A DNA stretch of 64,000 nucleotides from Cyanocohniella sp. LLY (GTDB taxonomy: Bacteria > Cyanobacteriota > Cyanobacteriia > Cyanobacteriales > Nostocaceae): positions 87-64,086 of the forward strand of contig JAKOMP010000010.1 in the NCBI GenBank assembly GCA_022241785.1, written 5' to 3'. Below, in pieces: positions 56,104 to 64,000 of the stretch. The translations under genes and the position numbers were made by a program. The notes below the pieces were generated by a model, which saw only the letters and a list, made by a program, of their open reading frames with translations, was not told where the DNA came from and searched no databases. Within the stretch, counting starts at the first letter, position 1; each line of letters starts with the position of its first letter.

Positions 56104-57104
56104 AATTTAGGAAAAATTTTTTGAAGACCCAAAATAAAATAGCTATAATCCCTCTGTGGCACAAAATTAGTATTGTTTCTTCCAACTAAAACTACAAAAA
56201 TCAAAGATATTGAGAGCATAAAAGCTTGCATAGTTATTATAAACAATAGTGCGACGATATAAGATGTCCAACCAGGAATTGCTAAATTAGTAGTAAATTT
56301 GATACAGATAACAAAAATTATAGAAATAATAGTAAGAAATATAATGAAACATGATGCAACTAATAATCTCACACCCACTATATCTGCTTGTACAGAGATG
56401 GCACTAAGTCCATGAGTAACAAGTGATACAAAATTCATTTTGGGTTGTCCATAAAGACGAGTACCACGCCTAGTTGAAACTTCGGTGTAAGGAACTTTTG
56501 CCTTTAGCAATCCAGCAGCGTAATGATTCCAAATTTCTGAAACAACTACAAGTCGTTGTAATATCTTATAAGGGATAATGCTGAAATTTCCTACACGTAT
56601 CTCTTGGCCTGTTAGAAGTTTATACAGCAACTTATAAATAATATAAAAAAATTTGAATATTTGGCTTTCAGATCGTTGACTTCTTCTGGCAAAAACTACT
56701 TTTTTATACCCTTCTCTTTCACATTGATAAATAAGTTTTAGCACATCTAGAGAAGTATCTTCTCCATCTCCATCCATCACAATAACTGCTGGACAAATTA
56801 TATTTGCTTCAACATAAGCCAATCCTATAGCAATAGCCCTTTGATGTCCCAGATTACGCTTTAATTCTAGGCAATTAACTTTCTTAATAGCCTGAAATTT
56901 TGTAGATATAAAACTATCATGAGAAGCTATTGTAGAAGCATCATCTATGACTAAGACTTCGCATTTTATTCCTTCAGTATTAAGCACTTCATCTAAATTC
57001 ATCAATAACATATCTAAAGAATACCAATCATTAAACACGGGAATTATTATTAAAATCGATCCATTGGTAGAATTTTCATTTTGATTGTTTATATTATGTA
57101 ACAT
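56100..57104 (-). CDS. family 2 glycosyltransferase with C-terminal membrane helices
   Basis: This 334-aa protein begins with a GT-A fold: ILIIIPVFNDWYSLDMLL, VLVIDDAS, LKRNLGHQRAIAIGLA and IVMDGDGED in place of the DxD motif. Two or more membrane helices follow (about 235-320). The layout matches DPM1/GtrB-type transferases, which put a sugar on polyprenyl phosphate. It would supply lipid-linked sugar for the large membrane protein encoded further down. Confidence 0.88.
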   Translation of the reverse strand: MLHNINNQNENSTNGSILIIIPVFNDWYSLDMLLMNLDEVLNTEGIKCEVLVIDDASTIASHDSFISTKFQAIKKVNCLELKRNLGHQRAIAIGLAYVEANIICPAVIVMDGDGEDTSLDVLKLIYQCEREGYKKVVFARRSQRSESQIFKFFYIIYKLLYKLLTGQEIRVGNFSIIPYKILQRLVVVSEIWNHYAAGLLKAKVPYTEVSTRRGTRLYGQPKMNFVSLVTHGLSAISVQADIVGVRLLVASCFIIFLTIISIIFVICIKFTTNLAIPGWTSYIVALLFIITMQAFMLSISLIFVVLVGRNNTNFVPQRDYSYFILGLQKIFPKL

Positions 57105-57284
57105 TTTTATTCCTTAATTAAAGAGTGAATACAATTAAAAATATAAAAATAAGGATTTAGCCGAAATTTTAGTATTCCCTAAAAATTACATTTATCCTAA
57201 CAAAAAAATAACTAATAAATTTACTCAAGTTTTAATTTTGAACATATCAACTAGATCCTTAATTCAAAATTAAAATTAGCAAAA
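57105..57284. other. AT-rich spacer inside the polysaccharide operon
   Basis: This 180-bp gap between two same-strand glycosyltransferase genes is the largest in the operon and strongly AT-rich. It may hold a secondary promoter, but no clear motif is seen. Confidence 0.4.
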
Positions 57285-58580
57285 TTACGTACTAATAAAG
57301 TGTACTGCTTCTGCAATTCTTTTGATTTGTGGATCAATTCTTTCATGATTTATCCAACTGCTTATTTCTTCACCTATCTTTTCTACAAGCTCATAGGCTA
57401 CTGTAGAACTTCTAAGCTTTTGACTTTGCTTGGCAAAGTTGATAATTGCCTGAGCATAAGTTTCCATTTGATGTTGCTCTTGTAATAGTTGTTGTCCATT
57501 TCTACCCAACTGTTCAAAGTATTCAGGATTCGCCAGAAAATCTTTAAGGTGCTGCTGTATATCCTCAATTTCATGTTCTGGTCGCACGAATGCAAGTGTA
57601 TTTTTAGGTTGTTCTGCGTACCAACCAACCTGGGTAACTAAACTGGGAAGTGCATGACTCCAAATCCTCAGCTGACTTAATGATGCTTCTCCCATAGTCG
57701 GATAGCGCAGATTAATGGCTAGATGAGCATTTGCCAAGGCTGTGTCTAACTTAGTTTCTTCAACAAAACCATGTAGTTTTACCAAGTCGGTAAGACCTAA
57801 TTGTTGAATTTGATGACAAATGTAGTTCTTATCCCAAACTTGACCATAAATATCTAAACGAAACCGATTCTTTTCACCGAAACTAGATAAAGCTTTTAAA
57901 AAAGCTTCCAGACGGCGGTTGGGTCCAATATATCCAAAAATTATCAGTTGATAAGGTGTATCAATAACTTTATTATCTGTTTTTACCTGCCAATTGCTAA
58001 GGTAAGGTAACGGAACATAGCCAACAAGCCAGCGATTATTTTGCTTGAGAATATTAAAAGCTTCTTTTGTATGGGTGACTACTCCTACTGCATTCTCTAA
58101 AGCCAAAAATGTCAGGGGATAGTGTTCAGCCATGTACTCAATTGGCAGGTCATCATTCCAAAATCTCTTAGCAGCTTGCTCACCAGCTAATCCGTAATAT
58201 TTTTTCATCTGAGATAAATAAGCATCCAGATTACCTTGTTGATACCTATATATACCAGCAAAAAAGTGCTGCAAGCTAAAATCATGTAAAACAACTAACC
58301 CTGGACATTGGCAACTACTCTGCCATATTGCGTAGTGAAAGTCTAAATTATTGCCAACGTGATATATATTTAAATCTGCTTGGTTAATTTCTAACCAAGG
58401 AATATTAACCAAATCATAATGACACACCTTGATGTGTTTCTCTAAACATGGACTCCATTGCTTTTGATTTGTCCATAGCACTACTTCAGCATATTTTTGC
58501 AAAACAGGAATTAATTTAAATGTATACTCAGCAATGCCAGACTTTGCCGGCGGCAGAGGGGAAAACCAGTTAAGTTTCAT
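57285..58580 (-). CDS. glycosyltransferase, GT4-like
   Basis: This 431-aa protein starts MKLNWFSPLPPAKSGIAEYT, a common start of GT4 proteins, and has a C-terminal Rossmann half with YIGPNRRLEAFL and FVRPEHEIEDI. It overlaps the preceding gene by ATGA. It would add a sugar from a nucleotide donor to a growing chain in the cytoplasm. Confidence 0.85.
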   Translation of the reverse strand: MKLNWFSPLPPAKSGIAEYTFKLIPVLQKYAEVVLWTNQKQWSPCLEKHIKVCHYDLVNIPWLEINQADLNIYHVGNNLDFHYAIWQSSCQCPGLVVLHDFSLQHFFAGIYRYQQGNLDAYLSQMKKYYGLAGEQAAKRFWNDDLPIEYMAEHYPLTFLALENAVGVVTHTKEAFNILKQNNRWLVGYVPLPYLSNWQVKTDNKVIDTPYQLIIFGYIGPNRRLEAFLKALSSFGEKNRFRLDIYGQVWDKNYICHQIQQLGLTDLVKLHGFVEETKLDTALANAHLAINLRYPTMGEASLSQLRIWSHALPSLVTQVGWYAEQPKNTLAFVRPEHEIEDIQQHLKDFLANPEYFEQLGRNGQQLLQEQHQMETYAQAIINFAKQSQKLRSSTVAYELVEKIGEEISSWINHERIDPQIKRIAEAVHFIST

Positions 58581-59623
58581 GAGAGTAGCTTTTGAACAAC
58601 CTTAGACCATGAGATATTGAGGCTATCATAATAGTCTCTTCCTGCCTTACCAAGAGTTTGCGCCCAATAGCGATTTTCCCATAATTGATCCATTGCGGCT
58701 GCAATAGATTTAGAATTAGGTTCAGCTAATAATCCCGTTTCTTCGTGACGGACAAATTCTAATGATCCTCCCGAATCTGTACAAGTAATAACAGGTTTAG
58801 ATGCTAGCATTGCTTCCAAAGTGACATAGCCGTAGTCTTCATCAAAGGGTGGGTAAATAACTGCTAAACTTCTTGCATAAGTGCTAATTTTTTCTTCTTC
58901 TCCAATTTCCCCTAAAAAGACTATCCTCTTAGAAATTTTCAACTTTTTCGCTAAATTATCTAAATTCTTTGCATAGTTATTTTCATCTGGCTTACCTGCA
59001 AACAATACCTTTACAGGGTTACTCGTTTTTGCAATTGCTTCTATGACAAGTTCCTGTCGCTTCATTGGTGAAAGTCTACTGGGAAAAAACAGATAATTTT
59101 CTGGTTCTTCACAATAAAAAGATTCTGATTTATAAGGGGGATTATAGAGCGGTATAGAATCTACTTGATTAAAAATTTTTAAACGTTTAGAAACATTACC
59201 CGCAATAGTAAAAATAGACTGATATTCTTTAAATGCTTGATTATCAGCATTGATAATCGCTTCACGAATCTGTAGTCCATTTGGAAAGTGGATTAAATCA
59301 CAGTATTTTGTATTCCATAAATCGTAAGCTGTTCGATGTTGATGAAGCAGCCACATTACTTTATTAGGATGGGATATTAAGTATGCAGGAAATTTTAGAC
59401 CTATGACTCTATCAATAGCTTGACCACAAGATTCTGACACATCTAGTAATCGACAGGCTAGCATGGTATCTAATATACGCTCCGGGGGATACCATTTAAA
59501 AGGAACTGCAATTATCTCAGCCTCATGCCCCTTAGCACATATAGCTTTTATCAACCCTTCTGCTAGTATCTCAGCACCTCCTCTCACAAATGGAACTTGA
59601 GTCGTGACTATCAATACTCTCAT
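58577..59623 (-). CDS. glycosyltransferase, GT4 family
   Basis: This 348-aa protein has a GT4 N-terminus (VPFVRGGAEILAEGL) and the GT-B C-terminal motif EDYGYVTLEAMLASKPVI (E-x7-E). It overlaps both neighbours by four bases: the coiled-coil methyltransferase upstream and the next glycosyltransferase downstream. This tight coupling suggests that the three proteins work as a complex on one glycan. Confidence 0.9.
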   Translation of the reverse strand: MRVLIVTTQVPFVRGGAEILAEGLIKAICAKGHEAEIIAVPFKWYPPERILDTMLACRLLDVSESCGQAIDRVIGLKFPAYLISHPNKVMWLLHQHRTAYDLWNTKYCDLIHFPNGLQIREAIINADNQAFKEYQSIFTIAGNVSKRLKIFNQVDSIPLYNPPYKSESFYCEEPENYLFFPSRLSPMKRQELVIEAIAKTSNPVKVLFAGKPDENNYAKNLDNLAKKLKISKRIVFLGEIGEEEKISTYARSLAVIYPPFDEDYGYVTLEAMLASKPVITCTDSGGSLEFVRHEETGLLAEPNSKSIAAAMDQLWENRYWAQTLGKAGRDYYDSLNISWSKVVQKLLS

Positions 59624-61266
59624 GGCTTAAATCCTATAACTGCATAATCTTGTGGTCCATAAAAGTAATCATTAAAACGTTCAGCAACTTCTGAACCTGC
59701 CAACCTAAGTTGAGCAGGATAAGGATGAAGTTTGATGGATGTAACGCGGCATAAACCATATGATTCCGCCACAAATTCAATCATGGAACTTGGCAATGGG
59801 TTTCTATGAGTAGGATCAGTGTAAAATGTGTTGCTACCCACTAATACATTATCTGGATTTGGCGTTTCAAAAATTACTAATCCTCCAGGCTTTAATATCC
59901 TAACTACTTCGCTAAATAATTTCATTAATACTGGGAAAGTTAAATGCTCAATAATATGAAATCCAGTGACTGCTCCTAAGCTATTATCTGGTAAAGATTG
60001 TACATAAGCTATTACATCTGCTTCTATTACATCAAGTCCACTGGAGCGACATTGCTCTAACATAACTCTGTTAATATCTAGACCTTTTGCTGTATATCCA
60101 GAATCTTGTAGCAACTTTAGCCATTCTCCTCGCCCACAGCCTACATCTAAAATAGATGAATTTGGAGTACCAATCTTTGCTTCTTCAATTAATGGCAAAT
60201 ATACTTTCAATCTGTTTAAAATATCTTCATGACTACCCCGAAACTGGTCTTCAAAAGCAACGTAAAATGCGTCTAACAAATGTCTATCTTCTGACACAAA
60301 AGTTTGTAATTGCTCTTGATTAAACGGTTCAGGTAATCGTCGCTGTGCTTCTTCCAAAAATAAAGATATCAGACGCTTTTGCTGCATTAAATCATGTTTT
60401 AGGTAGCTGTCGTTTCTGATATGGCGCTTGTCCATCTCTTGGAAGCGAGTATCTACAGCACCCAGACGCTCATGTAGTTCTTGAATATTTTTATCCACTT
60501 TACCGAGTCGTTCATCCATCCTGAGAAAATGAATATCCACAGCACCCAAGCGTTCATCCATCCCTTGAAAGTGAGTATTCACAGCACCCAAGCGTTCATC
60601 CATCCCTTGAAAGTGAGTATCCATAGCCCCCAAACGTTCATCCATCCCTTGAAATCGAGTATTCACAGCACCCAGGTGCTCATCGAGTTCTTGGCAGTGA
60701 GTATTCATAGTACTCAGGTGCTCATCGAGTTTTTGGCAGTGAGTATTCATAGCACTCAGGCGCTCATCCATCCTGAGAAAATGAATATCCACAGCACCCA
60801 AGCGCTCATCCATCCCTTGGAAGTAAGCATCCACAGCACCCAGACGTTCATCCATCTGTGTGTTCAAACTTTTGATCCGTTCTATTAGCTGGCGATTCAA
60901 TTTTACAGATTCTTTTAAGGAAAAGATTAAATTAAAATTGACTTCTCTTTGGTCTTTAAAGAAGAAATTGATTACTTTTAAAATAATTTTTTGTAATTTT
61001 GAATTTAGTGTAAAAGGAACGCGATTAAGTTTATCAGGCCATTTTGTGCGGGCATAGGCTCTAGACTCTGCATTTATGAGTAGAGATTCAATATAGCTAA
61101 TATTAGACAGCAAGCTTGATATATCTGCATCTTCATTTTTGTTTTCTAGAGGCTGAAATTTATCTTTACGGTTAGCCACTTCCTGGCTGATTTTTTCCAT
61201 TAACTTATCAACATTAATTTCCGGATTATTTGAGTTAATCATGGTGACATTAAAAAATGGTGACAT
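59620..61266 (-). CDS. methyltransferase with a long coiled-coil repeat region
   Basis: This 548-aa protein (or 540 aa from the second ATG at 61242) has an N-terminal helical part (1-137), eleven 14-residue repeats at about 138-291 of the type MDERLGAVDTHFQG, a linker, and a class I methyltransferase domain (about 365-548) with ILDVGCGRGEWLKLL, FHIIEHL and FETPNPDN. Repeats of two heptads will form a straight coiled coil of roughly 23 nm. In O-antigen systems WbdD is a terminal-modifying enzyme with a coiled-coil ruler, but there the coiled coil follows the catalytic domains. The role here is inferred from this likeness and from the Wzt gene next door. Confidence 0.85.
   Translation of the reverse strand: MSPFFNVTMINSNNPEINVDKLMEKISQEVANRKDKFQPLENKNEDADISSLLSNISYIESLLINAESRAYARTKWPDKLNRVPFTLNSKLQKIILKVINFFFKDQREVNFNLIFSLKESVKLNRQLIERIKSLNTQMDERLGAVDAYFQGMDERLGAVDIHFLRMDERLSAMNTHCQKLDEHLSTMNTHCQELDEHLGAVNTRFQGMDERLGAMDTHFQGMDERLGAVNTHFQGMDERLGAVDIHFLRMDERLGKVDKNIQELHERLGAVDTRFQEMDKRHIRNDSYLKHDLMQQKRLISLFLEEAQRRLPEPFNQEQLQTFVSEDRHLLDAFYVAFEDQFRGSHEDILNRLKVYLPLIEEAKIGTPNSSILDVGCGRGEWLKLLQDSGYTAKGLDINRVMLEQCRSSGLDVIEADVIAYVQSLPDNSLGAVTGFHIIEHLTFPVLMKLFSEVVRILKPGGLVIFETPNPDNVLVGSNTFYTDPTHRNPLPSSMIEFVAESYGLCRVTSIKLHPYPAQLRLAGSEVAERFNDYFYGPQDYAVIGFKP
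60394..60855. repeat. eleven 42-bp tandem repeats coding for the coiled coil
   Basis: The repeats code for 14-residue units; ten are near perfect and the last is degenerate. Such repeats can expand or contract by slippage and so change coiled-coil length. The complementary strand also has a long open frame in this stretch, which is only a shadow of the repeats. Confidence 0.9.
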
Positions 61267-61320
61267 TAAAAAAAATAATTAAAATTTTAAAGTAGTAAAT
61301 TTTATTTTAATTACGAAAAA

Positions 61321-62634
61321 TCACATACAATTATATTTTGGCCAGTTAGAGATTTTTGTTCGATGCTTTGGAATATTAAATCTCACTGTAGATTGTAAAT
61401 CCATTAACCCATCGCAGTAAATTTTGTTATTGACCTCAAATACTACTAGTTCATCTACCCAATCATAACTTAACCCTTCTTCAGAATGAATTCCTACAGT
61501 AATTGTGTAAACACCCTTATTCATATAGCAGGGAATTTGAAATGAGACTGTCAATTCCTGATTTTGATTTAATTCTGGCAATTTAATATTTAGTAAGTGA
61601 GTATTCATTCCATATATTACTAATCCCATTAGATTTCTAATAGAAATACCTACAATTAAATCTGAAAGTTGCTCTTTTGCTTCTAATAATACGCTTATTT
61701 GGAAAGTTTTGCCTGTTTCTAATTTTGTAACTTGCTCGCCTTCTATATCACTAAGAGTGACATTTTTAATAATAGCTAATTTGTTACCGTGTCTATGCAG
61801 AGAAGTTTCTTCAATTTTTTTTATAAAATCATTCTTCTCTTCAATTAGTGTTATTCCTGGAGACTCTTTATTTTCAATTTCAACTTCATTTTCGTTGTTG
61901 TCTGAACTTAATAAAGCAATATAATGGTTGATTACTTCTTTCGGTTCACCGATTTCTAATATTCTGCCATGATTTATTAATACAGCGCTATTACACAGCA
62001 TTTTCACGCTGCCAGAATCATGAGAAACAAATAATATAGTTACACCTTGTTCTTTTAGTTGACGAATTCGCTTCATACAGCGAGCTTGAAACTTTGCATC
62101 TCCTACAGCCAAGGCTTCGTCTACTATCAAAATACTTGGTTCTGTATTAGCAACTACGGCAAAAGCTAGTCTTAATGCCATCCCACTAGAATATGTTTTA
62201 ACGGGATGCTCAATAAAATCCCCTATTTCTGCGAAAGCCGCGATTTCATCAAACTTAGTTTCTATTTGTTCTCTGCTTAAACCTAAAATTTGTCCATTAA
62301 AAAATACATTTTGCCGTCCGGTAAATTCAGGGTTAAACCCGCTACCTAGTTCTAGTAAAGCCGAAACGTGCCCATTTACATACACTTCACCTGTTGTTGG
62401 GGTCAAAGTTCCAGCAATAATTTGTAGTAGGGTACTTTTACCAGAGCCGTTTTGACCGATAATTCCTAAAGTCTCTCCCTTGGGAACATCTAGACTAATA
62501 TCTCTTAATGCCCAAAACTCTTGTGCGTAGCTTTTATCTGGTAGCAAAATTTCCTTGAGACGGTCTACCGGACGAGCATAACGCTTGTAGCATTTCGATA
62601 TATTCTTCAGCGAAATTGCAATTTCTTCACCCAT
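61321..62634 (-). CDS. wzt: ABC exporter ATP-binding protein, Wzt-type
   Basis: From ATG 62634 the protein has 437 aa; a GTG at 62646 is also possible. The ATPase domain (about 1-240) has Walker A IGQNGSGKST, signature YSSGMALRLAFA and Walker B ILIVDEALAVGD. The C-terminal part (about 280-437) is a beta-sandwich domain of the Wzt_C type, which in E. coli O8/O9a recognises the terminally modified glycan. This favours a polysaccharide capped at its end. Its partner permease is encoded just upstream. Confidence 0.92.
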   Translation of the reverse strand: MGEEIAISLKNISKCYKRYARPVDRLKEILLPDKSYAQEFWALRDISLDVPKGETLGIIGQNGSGKSTLLQIIAGTLTPTTGEVYVNGHVSALLELGSGFNPEFTGRQNVFFNGQILGLSREQIETKFDEIAAFAEIGDFIEHPVKTYSSGMALRLAFAVVANTEPSILIVDEALAVGDAKFQARCMKRIRQLKEQGVTILFVSHDSGSVKMLCNSAVLINHGRILEIGEPKEVINHYIALLSSDNNENEVEIENKESPGITLIEEKNDFIKKIEETSLHRHGNKLAIIKNVTLSDIEGEQVTKLETGKTFQISVLLEAKEQLSDLIVGISIRNLMGLVIYGMNTHLLNIKLPELNQNQELTVSFQIPCYMNKGVYTITVGIHSEEGLSYDWVDELVVFEVNNKIYCDGLMDLQSTVRFNIPKHRTKISNWPKYNCM

Positions 62635-62728
62635 ACCACCGTACACTCACAAACAGCACATTATGATACAGCGAGTATTTCACATTAGCATTGGACTGAC
62701 TACAGAACCATTGATCTGTGAAACCTGG

Positions 62729-63586
62729 CTACAATACATCAGCGAAAGCCGGACGCAAACGTTTATAAACCGTAAATCCAAAACAAAACATAGTTACAGC
62801 GATCGCACTAGCTACACCCCATTCACCCCAATGCGTTACCTCTCCCACTAAAATTAAATCACGATAAACTTCTGCGATCGCAGTCATGGGATTTAACCAA
62901 AATATCCAATTCCGCCATTGTTCGGGAATTGCTGTGGCTGGATAAACAATTGGTGTCAAATATAACCACAAGTTTAAAATTACCACCAATGACTGCGGAA
63001 TATCGCGCAAAAAAACAGTTAATCCAGCTGCCAGGTAACCTAAACCTGCCGTTAACAGTAATTGTGTTAGCCAGATTAAGGGTAACAGCGCCATCGTGCT
63101 ATGTAAAGTCTGGGTAGTGAGCGCCACAAAAAAAATCAACGCCATTAAGCCAAAAGAACTTTCAATAAACGTTGATAAAATTGGCACTAAGGGTAATAAA
63201 GCTAAAGGAAATACCACTTTCTTGACTAAATTTGGCTGTCCTACCACCGAACCAGCAGACTGCATTAGTCCACCTGAAAAAGCAATCCAGGGAAGCAAAC
63301 CCGCAAATAGCCATAAACCAAAGGTGAAATTATTTTCAGGCAAACCTGTGAGAGTTAGCTTCACTCTTAACACAATGGAAAAGACATAAGTGTAAATCAG
63401 TAATTGAGATAGCTGATTGAGCAAAGGCCACAAATTGCCCAGAACAGAACCCTTATATCGCGCCTCTAAATCTCGCCGTACTAGACTTCTCAATAAATCA
63501 AATTTAGCCCATAACTGCTCATTTATTGGCAGTATACGCCTCAGTTTTCCAGCTTTACGCCCAGCCCGCCGTATTATTCGCACCAA
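62729..63586 (-). CDS. wzm: ABC exporter permease, Wzm-type
   Basis: This 285-aa protein has six membrane helices and the ABC-2 pattern of polysaccharide exporters: DLEARYKGSVLGNLWPLLNQL near the start and PIVYPATAIPEQWRNWIFWLNPMTAI. The start is TTG 63586 or GTG 63583. With Wzt it would move lipid-linked glycan across the inner membrane. It appears to be the first gene of the leftward operon ending near 52,649. Confidence 0.92.
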   Translation of the reverse strand: MVRIIRRAGRKAGKLRRILPINEQLWAKFDLLRSLVRRDLEARYKGSVLGNLWPLLNQLSQLLIYTYVFSIVLRVKLTLTGLPENNFTFGLWLFAGLLPWIAFSGGLMQSAGSVVGQPNLVKKVVFPLALLPLVPILSTFIESSFGLMALIFFVALTTQTLHSTMALLPLIWLTQLLLTAGLGYLAAGLTVFLRDIPQSLVVILNLWLYLTPIVYPATAIPEQWRNWIFWLNPMTAIAEVYRDLILVGEVTHWGEWGVASAIAVTMFCFGFTVYKRLRPAFADVL

Positions 63587-63800
63587 TTTCTATTTCCTCA
63601 CGTCATTACCCACACATTCAATTGCCATCAATGAATCTGACTATTTGATGAAAGTTCCTGAATTTAGCTATGGCTATAAATTATAATTATTTATTTGAAA
63701 TCCCGATTATCTGCGTGATTATACAATGAATCAACAACACCTAAATATATTTTTACGACAAAACTAACTTGAAAGATTAAAATTAAAAGCGAGTTTTTGC

Positions 63801-64000
63801 TTAACTCACACTATCAGGATCTATTCCTTGCGATCGCAAATACTCAGCTAGTCGTTCAGCCCGTTGGTGTTCTTGTTCAGCTCGTTGGCGTTCCTGTTCA
63901 ACCCGTTGGCGTTCCTGTTCTAATTGTGCTGCTAACTCTGTAGGTATGAGTAATTTATCGCCCGTATCTAACCGATAAAAGCCTAATAACTCTCCCTCCA
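63801..64000 (-). CDS. C-terminal end of a Uma2-family protein (partial)
   Basis: The stop TAA lies at 63801 and the frame is open to the window edge (66 codons). The text EGELLGFYRLDTGDKLL followed by a coiled-coil QERQRAEQE repeat and a final LRSQGIDPDS is the usual C-terminus of cyanobacterial Uma2/DUF820 proteins, which have a PD-(D/E)XK nuclease fold upstream. Codons for the repeated heptads give 21-bp DNA repeats. Such genes are present in many copies in Nostocales, often near mobile DNA. Confidence 0.75.
   Translation of the reverse strand, partial: EGELLGFYRLDTGDKLLIPTELAAQLEQERQRVEQERQRAEQEHQRAERLAEYLRSQGIDPDSVS

Noticed and set aside
60481-60888. 135-codon plus-strand ORF rich in IHSTQ/FIHP repeats
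   Set aside because: It is the antisense shadow of the 42-bp repeats in the coiled-coil methyltransferase gene.
1-64000. tRNA, rRNA, tmRNA or RNase P genes
   Set aside because: I looked for T-loop and other conserved RNA motifs by eye and found none that fold convincingly.

Overview
The window is chromosomal DNA of a cyanobacterium, most likely a filamentous Nostocales species (Nostoc/Anabaena/Nodularia type). Evidence: many GCGATCGC (HIP1) octamers inside genes and spacers; cyanobacteria-specific genes (ndhS for the photosynthetic NDH-1 complex, cpcT for phycobilin attachment, thf1/psb29 for photosystem II); intergenic 7-8 bp tandem repeats and palindromic elements of the kind found across Nostocales genomes; and frequent GTG/TTG starts.

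Layout. 0-4 kb: copper module, made of a MerR-type promoter, a small CopZ-like chaperone, a CPC-type CopA ATPase, a small membrane protein and a convergent MerR regulator. 4-8.3 kb: Rieske oxygenase, small and exported unknown proteins (including a 37-aa membrane peptide), a methyltransferase and a small Rieske ferredoxin. 8.3-12 kb: a 1216-aa TPR-CHAT protein whose expected catalytic His is replaced. 12.5-17.4 kb: VanX-type dipeptidase, ParD/ParE toxin-antitoxin pair, a Nudix-like/APH-fold kinase and YgfZ. 17.4-23.6 kb: a large GH15/phosphorylase-kinase-like protein, an exported unknown and a DUF1232 protein. 23.8-26 kb: ExbB/ExbD with proline-rich tails and a small holin-like membrane protein. 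26-36.9 kb: a housekeeping and photosynthesis block (thf1, cpcT, STAS protein, hemF, SRPBCC protein, mrp, rodA, ndhS, HAS-barrel protein, Na+/H+ antiporter, HD hydrolase). 37-47.4 kb: prs, a Ser/Thr kinase with a secreted PPC-like partner, cysE, a PPOX protein, an Lhr-like helicase, an M20 peptidase and bioD. 48-52.4 kb: a secreted protein made of two near-identical Cys-pair repeats, CRISPR-repeat-like relics, and pmbA/tldD. 52.6-63.6 kb: one leftward surface-polysaccharide operon (Wzm/Wzt ABC exporter, a coiled-coil methyltransferase, three glycosyltransferases, a second methyltransferase, a large membrane protein and a small DMT transporter). 63.8-64 kb: the C-terminal end of a Uma2-family protein, cut by the window edge.

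The most interesting unit is the polysaccharide operon. A methyltransferase preceded by about eleven 14-residue coiled-coil repeats is translationally coupled to a glycosyltransferase and lies directly downstream of a Wzt with a C-terminal substrate-recognition domain. By analogy with WbdD/Wzt O-antigen systems this could be a chain-terminating, length-measuring enzyme. Other points of note are the His-less CHAT domain, the MerR operator with a 20-bp spacer paired with a regulator lacking one usual metal cysteine, a structured IS200/IS605-like relic before prs, and several small ORFs of 37-43 codons that are easily missed.
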